Positions 9,801-16,179 of a stretch of DNA of 64,000 bases are shown here, one piece after another (position 1 is the first letter of the stretch; each line of letters starts with the position of its first letter). Where the stretch lies: the NCBI GenBank assembly GCA_964469215.1, contig CAYXYB010000013.1, positions 1-64,000 of the forward strand, read 5' to 3'. The position numbers were made by a program, and so were the translations under genes. This stretch comes from SKPS01 sp964469215 (GTDB lineage Bacteria; Bacteroidota; Bacteroidia; Bacteroidales; SKPS01). Under the pieces are notes generated by a model. It ran no database searches and had not been told where the DNA came from. It worked only from the letters and a program-made list of their open reading frames with translations.

Positions 9801-10659
9801 AGCCATCAAACAGCTAAGCAAACCGTTAGAGACTTATGTGGATATTCCACCCAAGCGGGGAATTCTAACCGGGCTTACAGAGGCATTTTTGATCGATGAT
9901 GCTACCCGGGATCAGATTGTAAAGGAAGACCCTAATTCGGCAGCTTTGATCAAACCGTTTCTGTTGGGGCGTGACATTAAGCCATATCTGAACCCTAAGA
10001 ACAGAAGCTGGCTGATATTGGTACCCAAAGGTTTAACAATTAGAAAGAACTTGCCGGCAGACAGCCCTTATCATGTTTGTGAACCAATGCCGAGGTATGG
10101 ATATATGGAATACGACCATGCCTGGGACTGGTTTTCGAATCACTACCCCGGCATTGCAGCCCATTTGCTTACCTACAAGCACAAGGCAGAACTGCGCACC
10201 GACCAGGGGGATTATTGGTGGGAGTTAAGAGCCTGTGATTATTACCACCTGTTTGAACGGCCCAAAATCATGTACCAGGTATTGCAGGTGAAGCCATGTT
10301 TTATTTTTGATGATGCCGACATGTATTGTAACAACTCCATGTGGTTTATTCCTTCTGACGACAAAGTGCTTTTAGGGATTCTGAATTCCCGGTTAGGCTG
10401 GTGGCTTATCTCGAAATACTGCACTGCCATTCAGAATGGGCACCAGCTCATCTGGAAGTATTTCAGCCAGATACCCATTGCAACAGGCAACGGACCGTTA
10501 CGCAATGAGATCAAGAACATCGTAGAACAAGTTTTGGAAATCAAAGCAACAAACACCAACTCCGACAGCACCCCCCTCGAAACTGGAATAGACCGCCTGG
10601 TTTATGAGCTGTATGGGTTGACGGAGGAGGAGGTGGGGGTAATAGAGGGGGGAGATTAA
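6826..10659 (+). CDS. Single-chain type IIG restriction-modification enzyme (Eco57I-like methylase)
   Basis: 1277 residues combining nuclease, N6-adenine methyltransferase and target recognition, so one protein both cuts and modifies DNA. The N-terminal part has a PD-(D/E)xK-like core with Asp76 in NDLVIHNG and Glu94-Ala-Lys96 in GVIIEAKKP. The SAM-binding motif I is DPAVGSGHF from Asp555, and the catalytic motif IV NPPY is at 839-842. Between them is an insert of nearly 300 residues with a Glu/Lys-rich coiled coil at about 760-805. The C-terminal third has aromatic-rich stretches such as CNNSMWFIPSDD and LNSRLGWWLISKY, typical of TaqI-C/type IIG specificity regions. The start is the ATG at 6826. 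It borders a foreign-looking cassette and a DUF5655 remnant, suggesting an accessory defence locus. The recognition sequence cannot be predicted. Confidence 0.85.
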   Translation: MTSSKRYNPKQALNKAFLKVKPNRGEIEVFKKNLIKLLDHANDTESEEFHKNLLSDFLKETWYKPNHFINTKGRNDLVIHNGQDASSPVGVIIEAKKPTNRGEMPGLNEDHSHHLSTKAFQELILYYLRERITHRNLEVKHLIITNIYEWYVFDVTLFERLFAQNKKLVQQFTDFESGRLADTRTDFFYSRIASPFIDGLHAEIEYTCFDLHNYLKPLRNSDRRDDRQLVELFKLLSPEHLLKLPFANDSNTLDKRFYSELLHIIGLTETKEGGKKLIRRHAEGARHSGSILEDAINQLEALDKITRLPHPEQYGNTIADRFFNVALELSITWINRVLFLKLLEAQLITYHQRDPEYTFLNTRQIKDYDDLNTLFFQVLARQPHERSDTVKEHFTRVPYLNSSLFEPTELEHAALFVSNLSGYVQIPLHPQTVLKDQQGRRLSGTLPPLEYLLSFLDAYDFSSEGGMDIQEENKTLINASVLGLIFEKINGYKDGSFFTPGFITMYMCRETIRRAVVQKFNETKGWSCETLEDLYDKIEDRSEANTIINGVTICDPAVGSGHFLVSALNELIAVKHELRILQDLNGRRLKEYDVVVENDELVVTDENGDPFSYHPQNKESQRVQEALFHEKQTIIENCLFGVDINPNSVKICRLRLWIELLKNSYYKNASELETLPNIDINIKCGNSLVSRFALDADLSKTLKKSKWSIESYRVAVATYRNATVKEEKRAMERLIHDIKTDFESEISVNDPRLKRLRKVNGELDFMTNQTQLFEMTKKEKADFDRKAAQLADEISKLEAELEEIRSNRIYQNAFEWRFEFPEVLDEDGTFTGFDVVIGNPPYIRQEVFTELKPYLKSNYSLYSGTADIYIFFIERGFEILKRNGAFTFIMPNKFMQAGYGQAARKFLASINVLDIVDFGDKQVFDEATTYPCILSAVKEPPSTLFTGAKVDTLEFIKTFPLYLSQISQSIHHASLDEEVWILSTAGEKQLLEAIKQLSKPLETYVDIPPKRGILTGLTEAFLIDDATRDQIVKEDPNSAALIKPFLLGRDIKPYLNPKNRSWLILVPKGLTIRKNLPADSPYHVCEPMPRYGYMEYDHAWDWFSNHYPGIAAHLLTYKHKAELRTDQGDYWWELRACDYYHLFERPKIMYQVLQVKPCFIFDDADMYCNNSMWFIPSDDKVLLGILNSRLGWWLISKYCTAIQNGHQLIWKYFSQIPIATGNGPLRNEIKNIVEQVLEIKATNTNSDSTPLETGIDRLVYELYGLTEEEVGVIEGGD

Positions 10660-10743
10660 TTACTTTTTCCATATTAGCATGAATTAATTTTTTGCTTTGT
10701 AAATAAATGCATTACCTTTACATCTGAATTTTCGTCATTGCTA

Positions 10744-11742
10744 ATGATAAGTTCAATAACTCACATATTGCGAGACAAAACCAAAAGCAAGTCAATTCTT
10801 ACATCAGACTTGCCTAAGTTTTATTATACCTCAACCTCCGGTATGCTTACTTTTGGAGCGATCACAACAAATAGTCAAGATAAACCTACAGGCAGTTCAG
10901 TTTTTGCTGGTAGTGGCCAACCATCAAATGGAAAATATTATGGTCTGCCTTATTCCTGCAATAGTTTTGGCCAAACAGTTTATAATAATGGAAGTATGGT
11001 TGACGCCTGCGCTTTCTTGTATTTTGATAATGGAGTTAAATTATTTGACCCCTCTAGTAATTTGGCCTATAATTCTATAAAAGATCTAAATTATGAGGAA
11101 ATGCAAACCAAGTCTTCACCGAGCCATAACTTCAAAGAATATTTAAAGCACATATTTCTGAAAGTCACATCTATTTTTCTCCCTGGTGACTCTTTCGATT
11201 ATACTGCTGAAACCAGTGCTTCAGCCATTCCGGGAGTCTTTACTAATAAAACTAATAGAACCCCAGAAACAATGTTTGCAGCTGTTTACCCAAAGGTCCC
11301 TGCTGACAAGGTTCAATTAACTAATGCTATTGGTGTGCCAGTGAATAAAAAAGGAGATACCTATGAAGTTGTTAGTGCTGGTTTCTATACTCTCTCCTTT
11401 AATACTATAGTAGATCTAGAACAAGTTCCTATTTCTGAATTAACCATTAGAATCAAAGAAGAGAAAACTAACTGGAATAGTGACGAAGGACGTATTATTT
11501 TAAAAAATGTTGATCCTGTTCCACCAGAAACCAATAGCACTCATAGAATATTCAGATACCTATCTCCGGGGGATTACAAGATCCTGATTAAGGCTAAGGA
11601 TAATTGGGGCTTCTATAGTTGTGTTGGGTTGAGTGGGTTTAGCTCTGATCCAGTTCCTATTAATTGCTCAAAGTGTTGTGTCGAAGATGAATTCAAGGAC
11701 TCTATGACGATAAATGGCAATTGCGACTCTTGTGCTAATTAA
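10744..11742 (+). CDS. Hypothetical protein with PKD/Ig-like C-terminal region, possibly 5'-truncated
   Basis: About 332 residues. No family is recognised with certainty. There is no signal peptide or membrane anchor at the N-terminus, although the composition (Ser/Thr/Asn-rich, many Tyr and Gly) is that of an exported protein, so the 5' end may be missing. Residues ~190-300 resemble a PKD/Ig-like fold: a strand ending GFYTLSFNTIVDLEQVP, a loop with PVPPETNSTHRIFRYLSPG, then DYKILIKAKDNWGFYSC. The C-terminus is Cys-rich (NCSKCCVED, GNCDSCAN). The start is uncertain: ATG at 10744, or TTG at 10738. A promoter-like TTTTTG, 18 bases, TACCTTTA lies just upstream. Base composition looks AT-richer than the flanking genes. 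Foreign origin is inferred. Confidence 0.55.
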   Translation: MISSITHILRDKTKSKSILTSDLPKFYYTSTSGMLTFGAITTNSQDKPTGSSVFAGSGQPSNGKYYGLPYSCNSFGQTVYNNGSMVDACAFLYFDNGVKLFDPSSNLAYNSIKDLNYEEMQTKSSPSHNFKEYLKHIFLKVTSIFLPGDSFDYTAETSASAIPGVFTNKTNRTPETMFAAVYPKVPADKVQLTNAIGVPVNKKGDTYEVVSAGFYTLSFNTIVDLEQVPISELTIRIKEEKTNWNSDEGRIILKNVDPVPPETNSTHRIFRYLSPGDYKILIKAKDNWGFYSCVGLSGFSSDPVPINCSKCCVEDEFKDSMTINGNCDSCAN

Positions 11743-11784
11743 AAAAATAAAAATAAATTATTTTTAAAAACATTTTTAAAAACA

Positions 11785-11813
11785 TTGACATTTTATTATT
11801 AATGTGATATAAT
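11785..11813 (+). promoter_or_regulatory. Consensus sigma70-type promoter with extended -10
   Basis: TTGACA (11785-11790), exactly 17 bases, then TATAAT (11808-11813) preceded by TG at 11805-11806 (extended -10). Upstream A/T tracts resemble an UP element. This is the textbook sigma70/RpoD promoter of other phyla, not the TAnnTTTG promoter seen elsewhere here. It directs transcription into the T9SS protein gene, whose start is preceded by GGAGGT at 11852-11857. Confidence 0.85.
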
Positions 11814-11861
11814 GTATTATTCTTTAAAAATTCAATATAAACCATAAAAACGGAGGTCGTC

Positions 11862-13103
11862 ATGAGAACTTTTGTTATGTTTTTTTTCTTTTTCTTTATG
11901 GCTACCTTGAGTAGCTATGGGCAGACTTTTTCTTTCAGCTCGATGAGCAATCCAGATCCTAACCAAAACAAGATTTATGATGTTTTGATGCTTGGGAACG
12001 AAGCTTTAGCTGGTGGACCTACTGTTGGATTATATTATGATGGCTCCAATTGGAGTCAGCTTAATACTCCGACTAATCAGCCGGTTTTACCGATTTGTGG
12101 AACCAAAAGATCCAACGGGGATATTCAGGCCGTATATATGAACTATTATGGCTTTTATTCCTGGAATAATGTTTCAAAAAGTTGGCAATCAGCCGGAGCT
12201 AGACCGACAGCGATGAGTGCTGGGGCTCGTGGATTTTTTTTGGCAGAAGATCAGGCCTTTTTCGTCTCCAGTGACAACGAGAATTATGGCTGGATTTGGT
12301 GGTATAATGGGACGGAGTTTACCTCTCTTAAGTCAGATTATTGGTATTCTTATCCAGACCTTTGGGCCAAGGATAGCAATACTTTATTTCTGCTCACCGG
12401 GAAGAATGTCAATTATGATGCTAGGTTGATAAGGTATAATAACCTTACTAAAAGCAACTTGGTATTGTATACTTTTCCTAACGGAAGAGAAACTCCTCAT
12501 GTTATTCGTAGTAAGGATAATAATATTTTTTTTGTCCTTACGTATTGCGGTGACTTGTATAGGTGGACGGAGAGTCAGGCGAAGATGGATCTCATCTATG
12601 AGGCTTCTGTTGGTGATTACAATTATTTTGGAGAAGACTTAATTGTCATTGATAATAATAATGTAATTACTTGTGGCTACGGAGGAATTCGTCATCTAAA
12701 AGTTGACGCTAGCCAGCTTGCCGTTATTTATCCTACGGCCAACACTTTCTCAATATGGGGAGCTTCGTATAACGGTCAAGGTCGCGCCATGTTTGTTGGT
12801 CACAGCGGACTGATTCTTGATATGCAAGTAATTGGCTCTGTTCCGGATGAGGACATAGCCGATGCCCTGAACCTCTACCCTAACCCAGCCGAAAACTCCG
12901 TCACTCTGGAATTTCCAGTTTTCGGAGTAAACGAAAAAACGGTCGAGCTCTACAGCTCCACCGGCCAGCTGGTTCAAAAGGAAACCTTCCAGTCTTTTAA
13001 GACTGAACTAGATATCTCCGCACTGCCCAGCGGAATATACCTGGTGAACGTCAAGGACGAAACTGGAAAAAAACTCGCTTCCAAGAAGCTGTTGGTCAGG
13101 TAA
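11862..13103 (+). CDS. Secreted beta-propeller-like protein with T9SS type A sorting domain
   Basis: 413 residues. The signal peptide is residues 1-20, with a run of Phe and cleavage near SSYGQ. The body to about residue 325 is rich in Trp, Tyr and Gly with repeated strand-like blocks such as GLYYDGSNWSQL, YGFYSWNNVSKSWQS and GWIWWYNGTEF, suggesting a beta-propeller; no enzymatic motif is seen. Residues ~330-413 form a type A T9SS sorting domain (LNLYPNPAENSVTLEF, VELYSSTGQLV, ISALPSGIYLVNVKD, KKLLVR), so export to the cell surface or medium is expected. The ATG has a strong Shine-Dalgarno (GGAGGT, 4 bases away) and a sigma70-type promoter, both unusual for Bacteroidota. The last ~260 bases look GC-richer than the body of the gene. 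Confidence 0.8.
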   Translation: MRTFVMFFFFFFMATLSSYGQTFSFSSMSNPDPNQNKIYDVLMLGNEALAGGPTVGLYYDGSNWSQLNTPTNQPVLPICGTKRSNGDIQAVYMNYYGFYSWNNVSKSWQSAGARPTAMSAGARGFFLAEDQAFFVSSDNENYGWIWWYNGTEFTSLKSDYWYSYPDLWAKDSNTLFLLTGKNVNYDARLIRYNNLTKSNLVLYTFPNGRETPHVIRSKDNNIFFVLTYCGDLYRWTESQAKMDLIYEASVGDYNYFGEDLIVIDNNNVITCGYGGIRHLKVDASQLAVIYPTANTFSIWGASYNGQGRAMFVGHSGLILDMQVIGSVPDEDIADALNLYPNPAENSVTLEFPVFGVNEKTVELYSSTGQLVQKETFQSFKTELDISALPSGIYLVNVKDETGKKLASKKLLVR

Positions 13104-13127
13104 CCTGGCTAACTCCAAGAAGCAAAG

Positions 13128-13231
13128 AACAAAGCCCCACCGATATCCCACAAGCTCCGTTAGGAGCGCAATATTGGTAGAAACAAAGCCCCACCCGATA
13201 TCCCACAAGCTCCGTTAGGAGCGCAATATTG
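13128..13231. repeat. Two tandem copies of a palindromic REP-like element
   Basis: The copies at 13128-13176 and 13182-13231 are identical except for one extra C in the second. Each carries AACAAAGCCCCAC, then GATATCCCACAAGC, and the small palindrome GCTCCGTTAGGAGC (5-base stem, GTTA loop), ending GCAATATTG. The period is 54 bases. They lie just past the T9SS gene stop and could form hairpins at its mRNA 3' end. Confidence 0.85.
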
Positions 13232-13349
13232 AACTGTGCAAGGGATTCATTGAAACATATTTTACTTTTAGTATGAATGCTCTATGCTTGCAAACACCTT
13301 TAATTCAATAGTATGCAATACTCATAGGTTCAAATATACAACCCCAAAT

Positions 13350-13496
13350 AACTTATCATCAAATGTCAATACCAGAGATGTACGAAACATCGGCCATTTC
13401 GGTACCGGTGACCTCGAGGTGAGCCTCAATGACCTGGCATCATTCGAAGCCACCAAACACCTGATCACAGAAGCCTACAAGAATATTGGAGGGTGA
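13350..13496 (+). pseudogene. 3' remnant of a DUF5655-type gene
   Basis: The frame ending at the TGA at 13494-13496 contains RDVRNIGHFGTGDLEVSL and a tail ending HLITEAYKNIGG. This resembles the C-terminus of DUF5655-type proteins (typically V.d-V-s-x-x-G-H-x-G-x-G-D-x-E followed by a short helix), which are often fused to NucS-like or other nuclease domains. Only about 45 residues remain; upstream the frame turns into AT-rich, non-coding-looking sequence. Its GC content looks like the native genes, unlike the cassette before it. The body of the gene was probably lost when the 10.7-13.2 kb segment arrived or by other deletion. It ends 2 bases before the stop of the convergent ompA-like gene. 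Confidence 0.55.
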
Positions 13497-13498
13497 TG

Positions 13499-14212
13499 TT
13501 ACTCAGCCAAAATCACCACTTCGGTGCGGCGGTTTTTCTGCCGCCCTTCAGGTGTGTCATTTGAGGCTACAGGGCGTGTCTCGCCGTAGCCTTTCGCAAC
13601 TACACGTTTTGCTGCAACACCTTTTCTGACCAGGTAATCTTTTACCGCCTGTGCTCTGTCCTGCGACAGCTTCATATTCGATTCGTCATCCCCTACGCTG
13701 TCGGTATGGCCGGCAATCTCAATTTTTACCGTTGGCTTCAGTTTCATATACTCCACAAGGTCGTTCAACTCTGCATTGGAAGACGCTTTCAGGGTGGCTT
13801 TCCCGGTATCGAAATAGACATTGTTCAGCAGGAAGGTTTTCCCCGGCTCAAACTGAATCATCACCACCGATTTCTCGCTGAAAAACTCCCCCTCATTCAA
13901 TGCCGGGATCTCCAGAGTGTTGTACTGCAGTTCATCGCCAATAGCCTTGATGCGGATCTGGTAAACCGCCCCGGCAGGCAGCTGAATGCTGATCTCACCT
14001 CTTGCATCGGAAATACCTGAGTATGTCCTGCGTGCCACGCTGTCAACAAACAGAATGGTTTCGCCGGTCCGCTTCTTCCCTTTCATGTCGGTTACAATTA
14101 CCTTCACGGGTGCGGTGGGCTTCTGCTGGGCAAACAGACCTGATGAGAAGAGGGATAAAATCAGTAATACCATCCACAAAGTTGGATTACAAAGGTGTTT
14201 TTGTTGCATCAT
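13499..14212 (-). CDS. OmpA family outer-membrane/peptidoglycan-binding protein
   Basis: 237 residues. The signal peptide (about 1-29) ends LFSSGLFAQQ. Residues ~35-115 form a beta-sandwich resembling a carboxypeptidase-regulatory-like module (VIVTDMKGKKRTGETILFV, YSGISDARGEISIQLPAG). Residues ~125-237 are the OmpA C-terminal domain: LLNNVYFDTGKATL, IEIAGHTDSVGDDESNMKLS, QDRAQAVKDYLVRKGV, VAKGYGETRPVASN and GRQKNRRTEVVIL, including the Asp and Arg used to bind diaminopimelate. It probably anchors the outer membrane to peptidoglycan. The start is the first of two consecutive ATGs. A 20-base near-palindrome with an extra half-site lies upstream. Confidence 0.9.
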   Translation of the reverse strand: MMQQKHLCNPTLWMVLLILSLFSSGLFAQQKPTAPVKVIVTDMKGKKRTGETILFVDSVARRTYSGISDARGEISIQLPAGAVYQIRIKAIGDELQYNTLEIPALNEGEFFSEKSVVMIQFEPGKTFLLNNVYFDTGKATLKASSNAELNDLVEYMKLKPTVKIEIAGHTDSVGDDESNMKLSQDRAQAVKDYLVRKGVAAKRVVAKGYGETRPVASNDTPEGRQKNRRTEVVILAE

Positions 14213-14254
14213 GATGATAGTGAATGGTTTGATTCATAAACGAAGGATGAGGTG

Positions 14255-14330
14255 CACAAATTGCCTTTGGCTGGGTGATTATCCTATCATCAGAATAATA
14301 TTAATTATTGCACAAAATGCGCAATTTGTG
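14255..14330. promoter_or_regulatory. Candidate operator: three CACAAATTGC half-sites
   Basis: 14311-14330 is the near-palindrome CACAAAATGCGCAATTTGTG (9 of 10 positions symmetric). An exact extra half-site CACAAATTGC is at 14255-14264. They sit 40-120 bases upstream of the ompA-like gene start and past the zinc-ribbon gene stop. No -7 box was recognised near them. Regulator unknown. Confidence 0.35.
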
Positions 14331-14358
14331 GCTATTTATTCAGGAGAATTAAATCTTT

Positions 14359-14748
14359 TCAGCCATTCATGCCGGGGAACATCTCCTTCAACAGTGCAGC
14401 CAGCTTGCTGCCACTGTATTGTTCAGAGGATTCAAGGATCTGCTGCAGCTCGCCTGCATCGAACCACAAACCATGATTCGGACAGCGGTCAAGCAATACA
14501 GGGAATTCATCAGGCCCGGCCTGTACGTTTTCCATCGTTTTACGGCATATTGGGCATGAGCGTGAGGCCTCGCCTGATGAAACCTTCCTGAAAGTGGAGA
14601 CCAACTGGTCATCACCCGATCCCTCTTCAAGCAACATCTCGAGTTCCCCTTTATCGAGCCAGATACCATGGCACTCAAGGCAATGATCAACCTCAACATC
14701 GTTGAGTTCCTGTATTATCATGTCTGTTTTACAAACCGGGCAATGCAT
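14359..14748 (-). CDS. Small protein with two zf-TFIIB-type zinc ribbons
   Basis: 129 residues, two tandem zf-TFIIB-like modules (PF13453 type). The first is MHCPVCKTDMIIQ with DHCLECHGIWLDKGELEMLL. The second is RSCPICRKTMENVQ with LDRCPNHGLWFDAGELQQIL. Each has Cys-x-x-Cys and a second Cys pair or Cys-Asn-His, followed by the characteristic G-[IL]-W-[LF]-D-x-G-E-L block. In the second module the last ligand pair is CPNH rather than CxxC, so His may coordinate zinc. Function is unknown; this fold occurs in small cytosolic proteins across bacteria. No promoter was identified; degenerate 24-base repeats lie directly upstream. Confidence 0.85.
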   Translation of the reverse strand: MHCPVCKTDMIIQELNDVEVDHCLECHGIWLDKGELEMLLEEGSGDDQLVSTFRKVSSGEASRSCPICRKTMENVQAGPDEFPVLLDRCPNHGLWFDAGELQQILESSEQYSGSKLAALLKEMFPGMNG

Positions 14749-14755
14749 AGTATCA

Positions 14756-14827
14756 GAATTTGTTGATTTGAAAACATGAGAATTAACTGATTTAGATATG
14801 TGAGAATTTGTTAATCTGAGGATGCGA
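14756..14827. repeat. Degenerate 24-base tandem repeat, three copies
   Basis: Units at 14756-14779, 14780-14803 and 14804-14827, each starting GAATT and ending TGA or CGA (for example GAATTTGTTGATTTGAAAAC then ATGA), with a partial fourth unit GAATGGGAG. The repeat lies directly upstream of the zinc-ribbon gene. Confidence 0.75.
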
Positions 14828-14892
14828 GAATGGGAGTATTAAGACGAGGCAAAGTTAGCTGTTTTTGAATAATGGTGGTGGCAGGAGGGTAA

Positions 14893-15153
14893 ATGTGGTT
14901 ATATTTGCGCATAGTCAGAACAACCTGTTACGAGCCCCTCTTGCCTCATCAGGATGGGGGCTGGTATGTTCATGGTCGGGAAGACCTCACCATTATTACC
15001 ATCACATGGCACTTGGTGAAAACATTGGGTATTCAATGTGGCGGACGCTGCGCAACAGCTCAACTTATGAAGCAGGTTACGGAGCAGGTTTTGGTCAATG
15101 CTGCTGGAGTTACCTCAGTGAGTAAGTTTCTGGTACTGGGTTCCGAGTGGTAG
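14893..15153 (+). CDS. Possible small protein, 86 residues (unrecognised)
   Basis: This frame is in the 506-base spacer between the zinc-ribbon gene and pyrD. Its codons look plausible (it reads DGGWYVHGRED, LTIITITWHLVKTLGI, QLMKQVTEQVL) and its composition resembles neighbouring genes. A perfect -7 box TATATTTG at 14900-14907 overlaps the first codons, so if that promoter is used, the true start must be further in or the transcript must start inside the frame. No domain was recognised. It could equally be a gene remnant. The rest of the spacer (15154-15254) is AT-rich with nothing recognised. Confidence 0.3.
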   Translation: MWLYLRIVRTTCYEPLLPHQDGGWYVHGREDLTIITITWHLVKTLGIQCGGRCATAQLMKQVTEQVLVNAAGVTSVSKFLVLGSEW

Positions 15154-15254
15154 GAGGAAAAAAGATTTTGACATCATACGGATTTTTTAATTCGCACAGA
15201 TCCCGGAAATGTGCGCAGAGAACCTATTATTTGGATTTCTTTATCAGAATGATA

Positions 15255-16169
15255 TCAGCAACACTCCATTCCACCTACCAGCTCTTTGACGGAGGCGACA
15301 TTGTGGTGGTCGAGGTATTCTTCGATACCGCGGAGTATTTTGATGGTGACTGTCGGGTCGAGAAAGTTGGCGGTACCTACCTGGATTGCGGAGGCGCCTG
15401 CGAGGATAAACTCGATTGCATCTGTGGCGTTCATGATTCCTCCCATGCCCACGATGGGGATTTTTACGGCATTGGCAACCTGCCAAACCATCCTGAGTGC
15501 CACAGGTTTGATGGCTGGACCGGAGAGGCCTCCGGTGATGGTGCTGAGAACCGGGCGGCGTGTTTCGGCGTTGATGGCGATGCCCAGAAGAGTGTTGATG
15601 AGCGACAACGAATCGGCGCCTTCATCTTCGATCACCTTTGCTATTTCAGCAATGCTGGTAACATTGGGTGAGAGTTTCACCATAAGGTGCTTTTTGTACA
15701 CTGCCCTTACCGCTTTGGTGACCTCTCTGGCAGACGGGCAGGAGGTTCCGAAAGCCATACCCCCCTCTTTCACGTTTGGGCAACTGATATTCAGTTCAAT
15801 ACCGGGGATATCATCAAGGTCATCGAGCATTTCGCACACTTTCACATAATCCTCCACCCTTGAGCCGGATACATTCACCAGGATATTGGTATCGTAATGC
15901 CGTATTGCCGGGTAGATATGTTCGACAAAATATGCAACCCCTTTATTCTGCAATCCCACGGAATTGAGCATTCCTGCAGGTGTCTCAGCCATGCGGGGGT
16001 AATTGTTCCCTTCGCGGTGTTCGAGAGTGGTACCTTTAACCACAATACCGCCAAGGTCGCCTACATTGATAAAATCATCGAACTCGGATCCGTAACCGAA
16101 GGTGCCTGAGGCGGTCATCACGGGATTTTTCAATTTAAGTCCGCCTATATTTATTCTGAGATCTGCCAT
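15255..16169 (-). CDS. pyrD: Dihydroorotate dehydrogenase B, catalytic subunit
   Basis: FMN enzyme oxidising dihydroorotate to orotate in pyrimidine synthesis. This is the class 1B form, which passes electrons through PyrK to NAD+. Landmarks: VMTASGTFGYGSEF at the N-terminus, NYPRMAETPAGMLNSVGLQN (FMN/substrate contacts), and LNISCPNVKEGG with the catalytic cysteine (class 1, not the Ser of class 2). KLSPNV, GGLSGPAIKPVALRMV and GMGGIMNATDAIEFILAGAS (phosphate-binding) follow. Length 304 fits. It follows pyrK by 10 bases in the same direction, as is typical for this two-subunit enzyme. Confidence 0.96.
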   Translation of the reverse strand: MADLRINIGGLKLKNPVMTASGTFGYGSEFDDFINVGDLGGIVVKGTTLEHREGNNYPRMAETPAGMLNSVGLQNKGVAYFVEHIYPAIRHYDTNILVNVSGSRVEDYVKVCEMLDDLDDIPGIELNISCPNVKEGGMAFGTSCPSAREVTKAVRAVYKKHLMVKLSPNVTSIAEIAKVIEDEGADSLSLINTLLGIAINAETRRPVLSTITGGLSGPAIKPVALRMVWQVANAVKIPIVGMGGIMNATDAIEFILAGASAIQVGTANFLDPTVTIKILRGIEEYLDHHNVASVKELVGGMECC

Positions 16170-16179
16170 AACGTTGATG

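Noticed and set aside
13284..13349. 5' part of the short frame ending in the DUF5655-like remnant
   Set aside because: AT-rich, not similar to the family and probably not coding; only the part from about 13350 is supported.
6826..13496. Multi-gene BREX, DISARM or other named defence island
   Set aside because: Only one restriction-modification protein is present; no PglZ, BrxC, DrmA or similar partner was seen.
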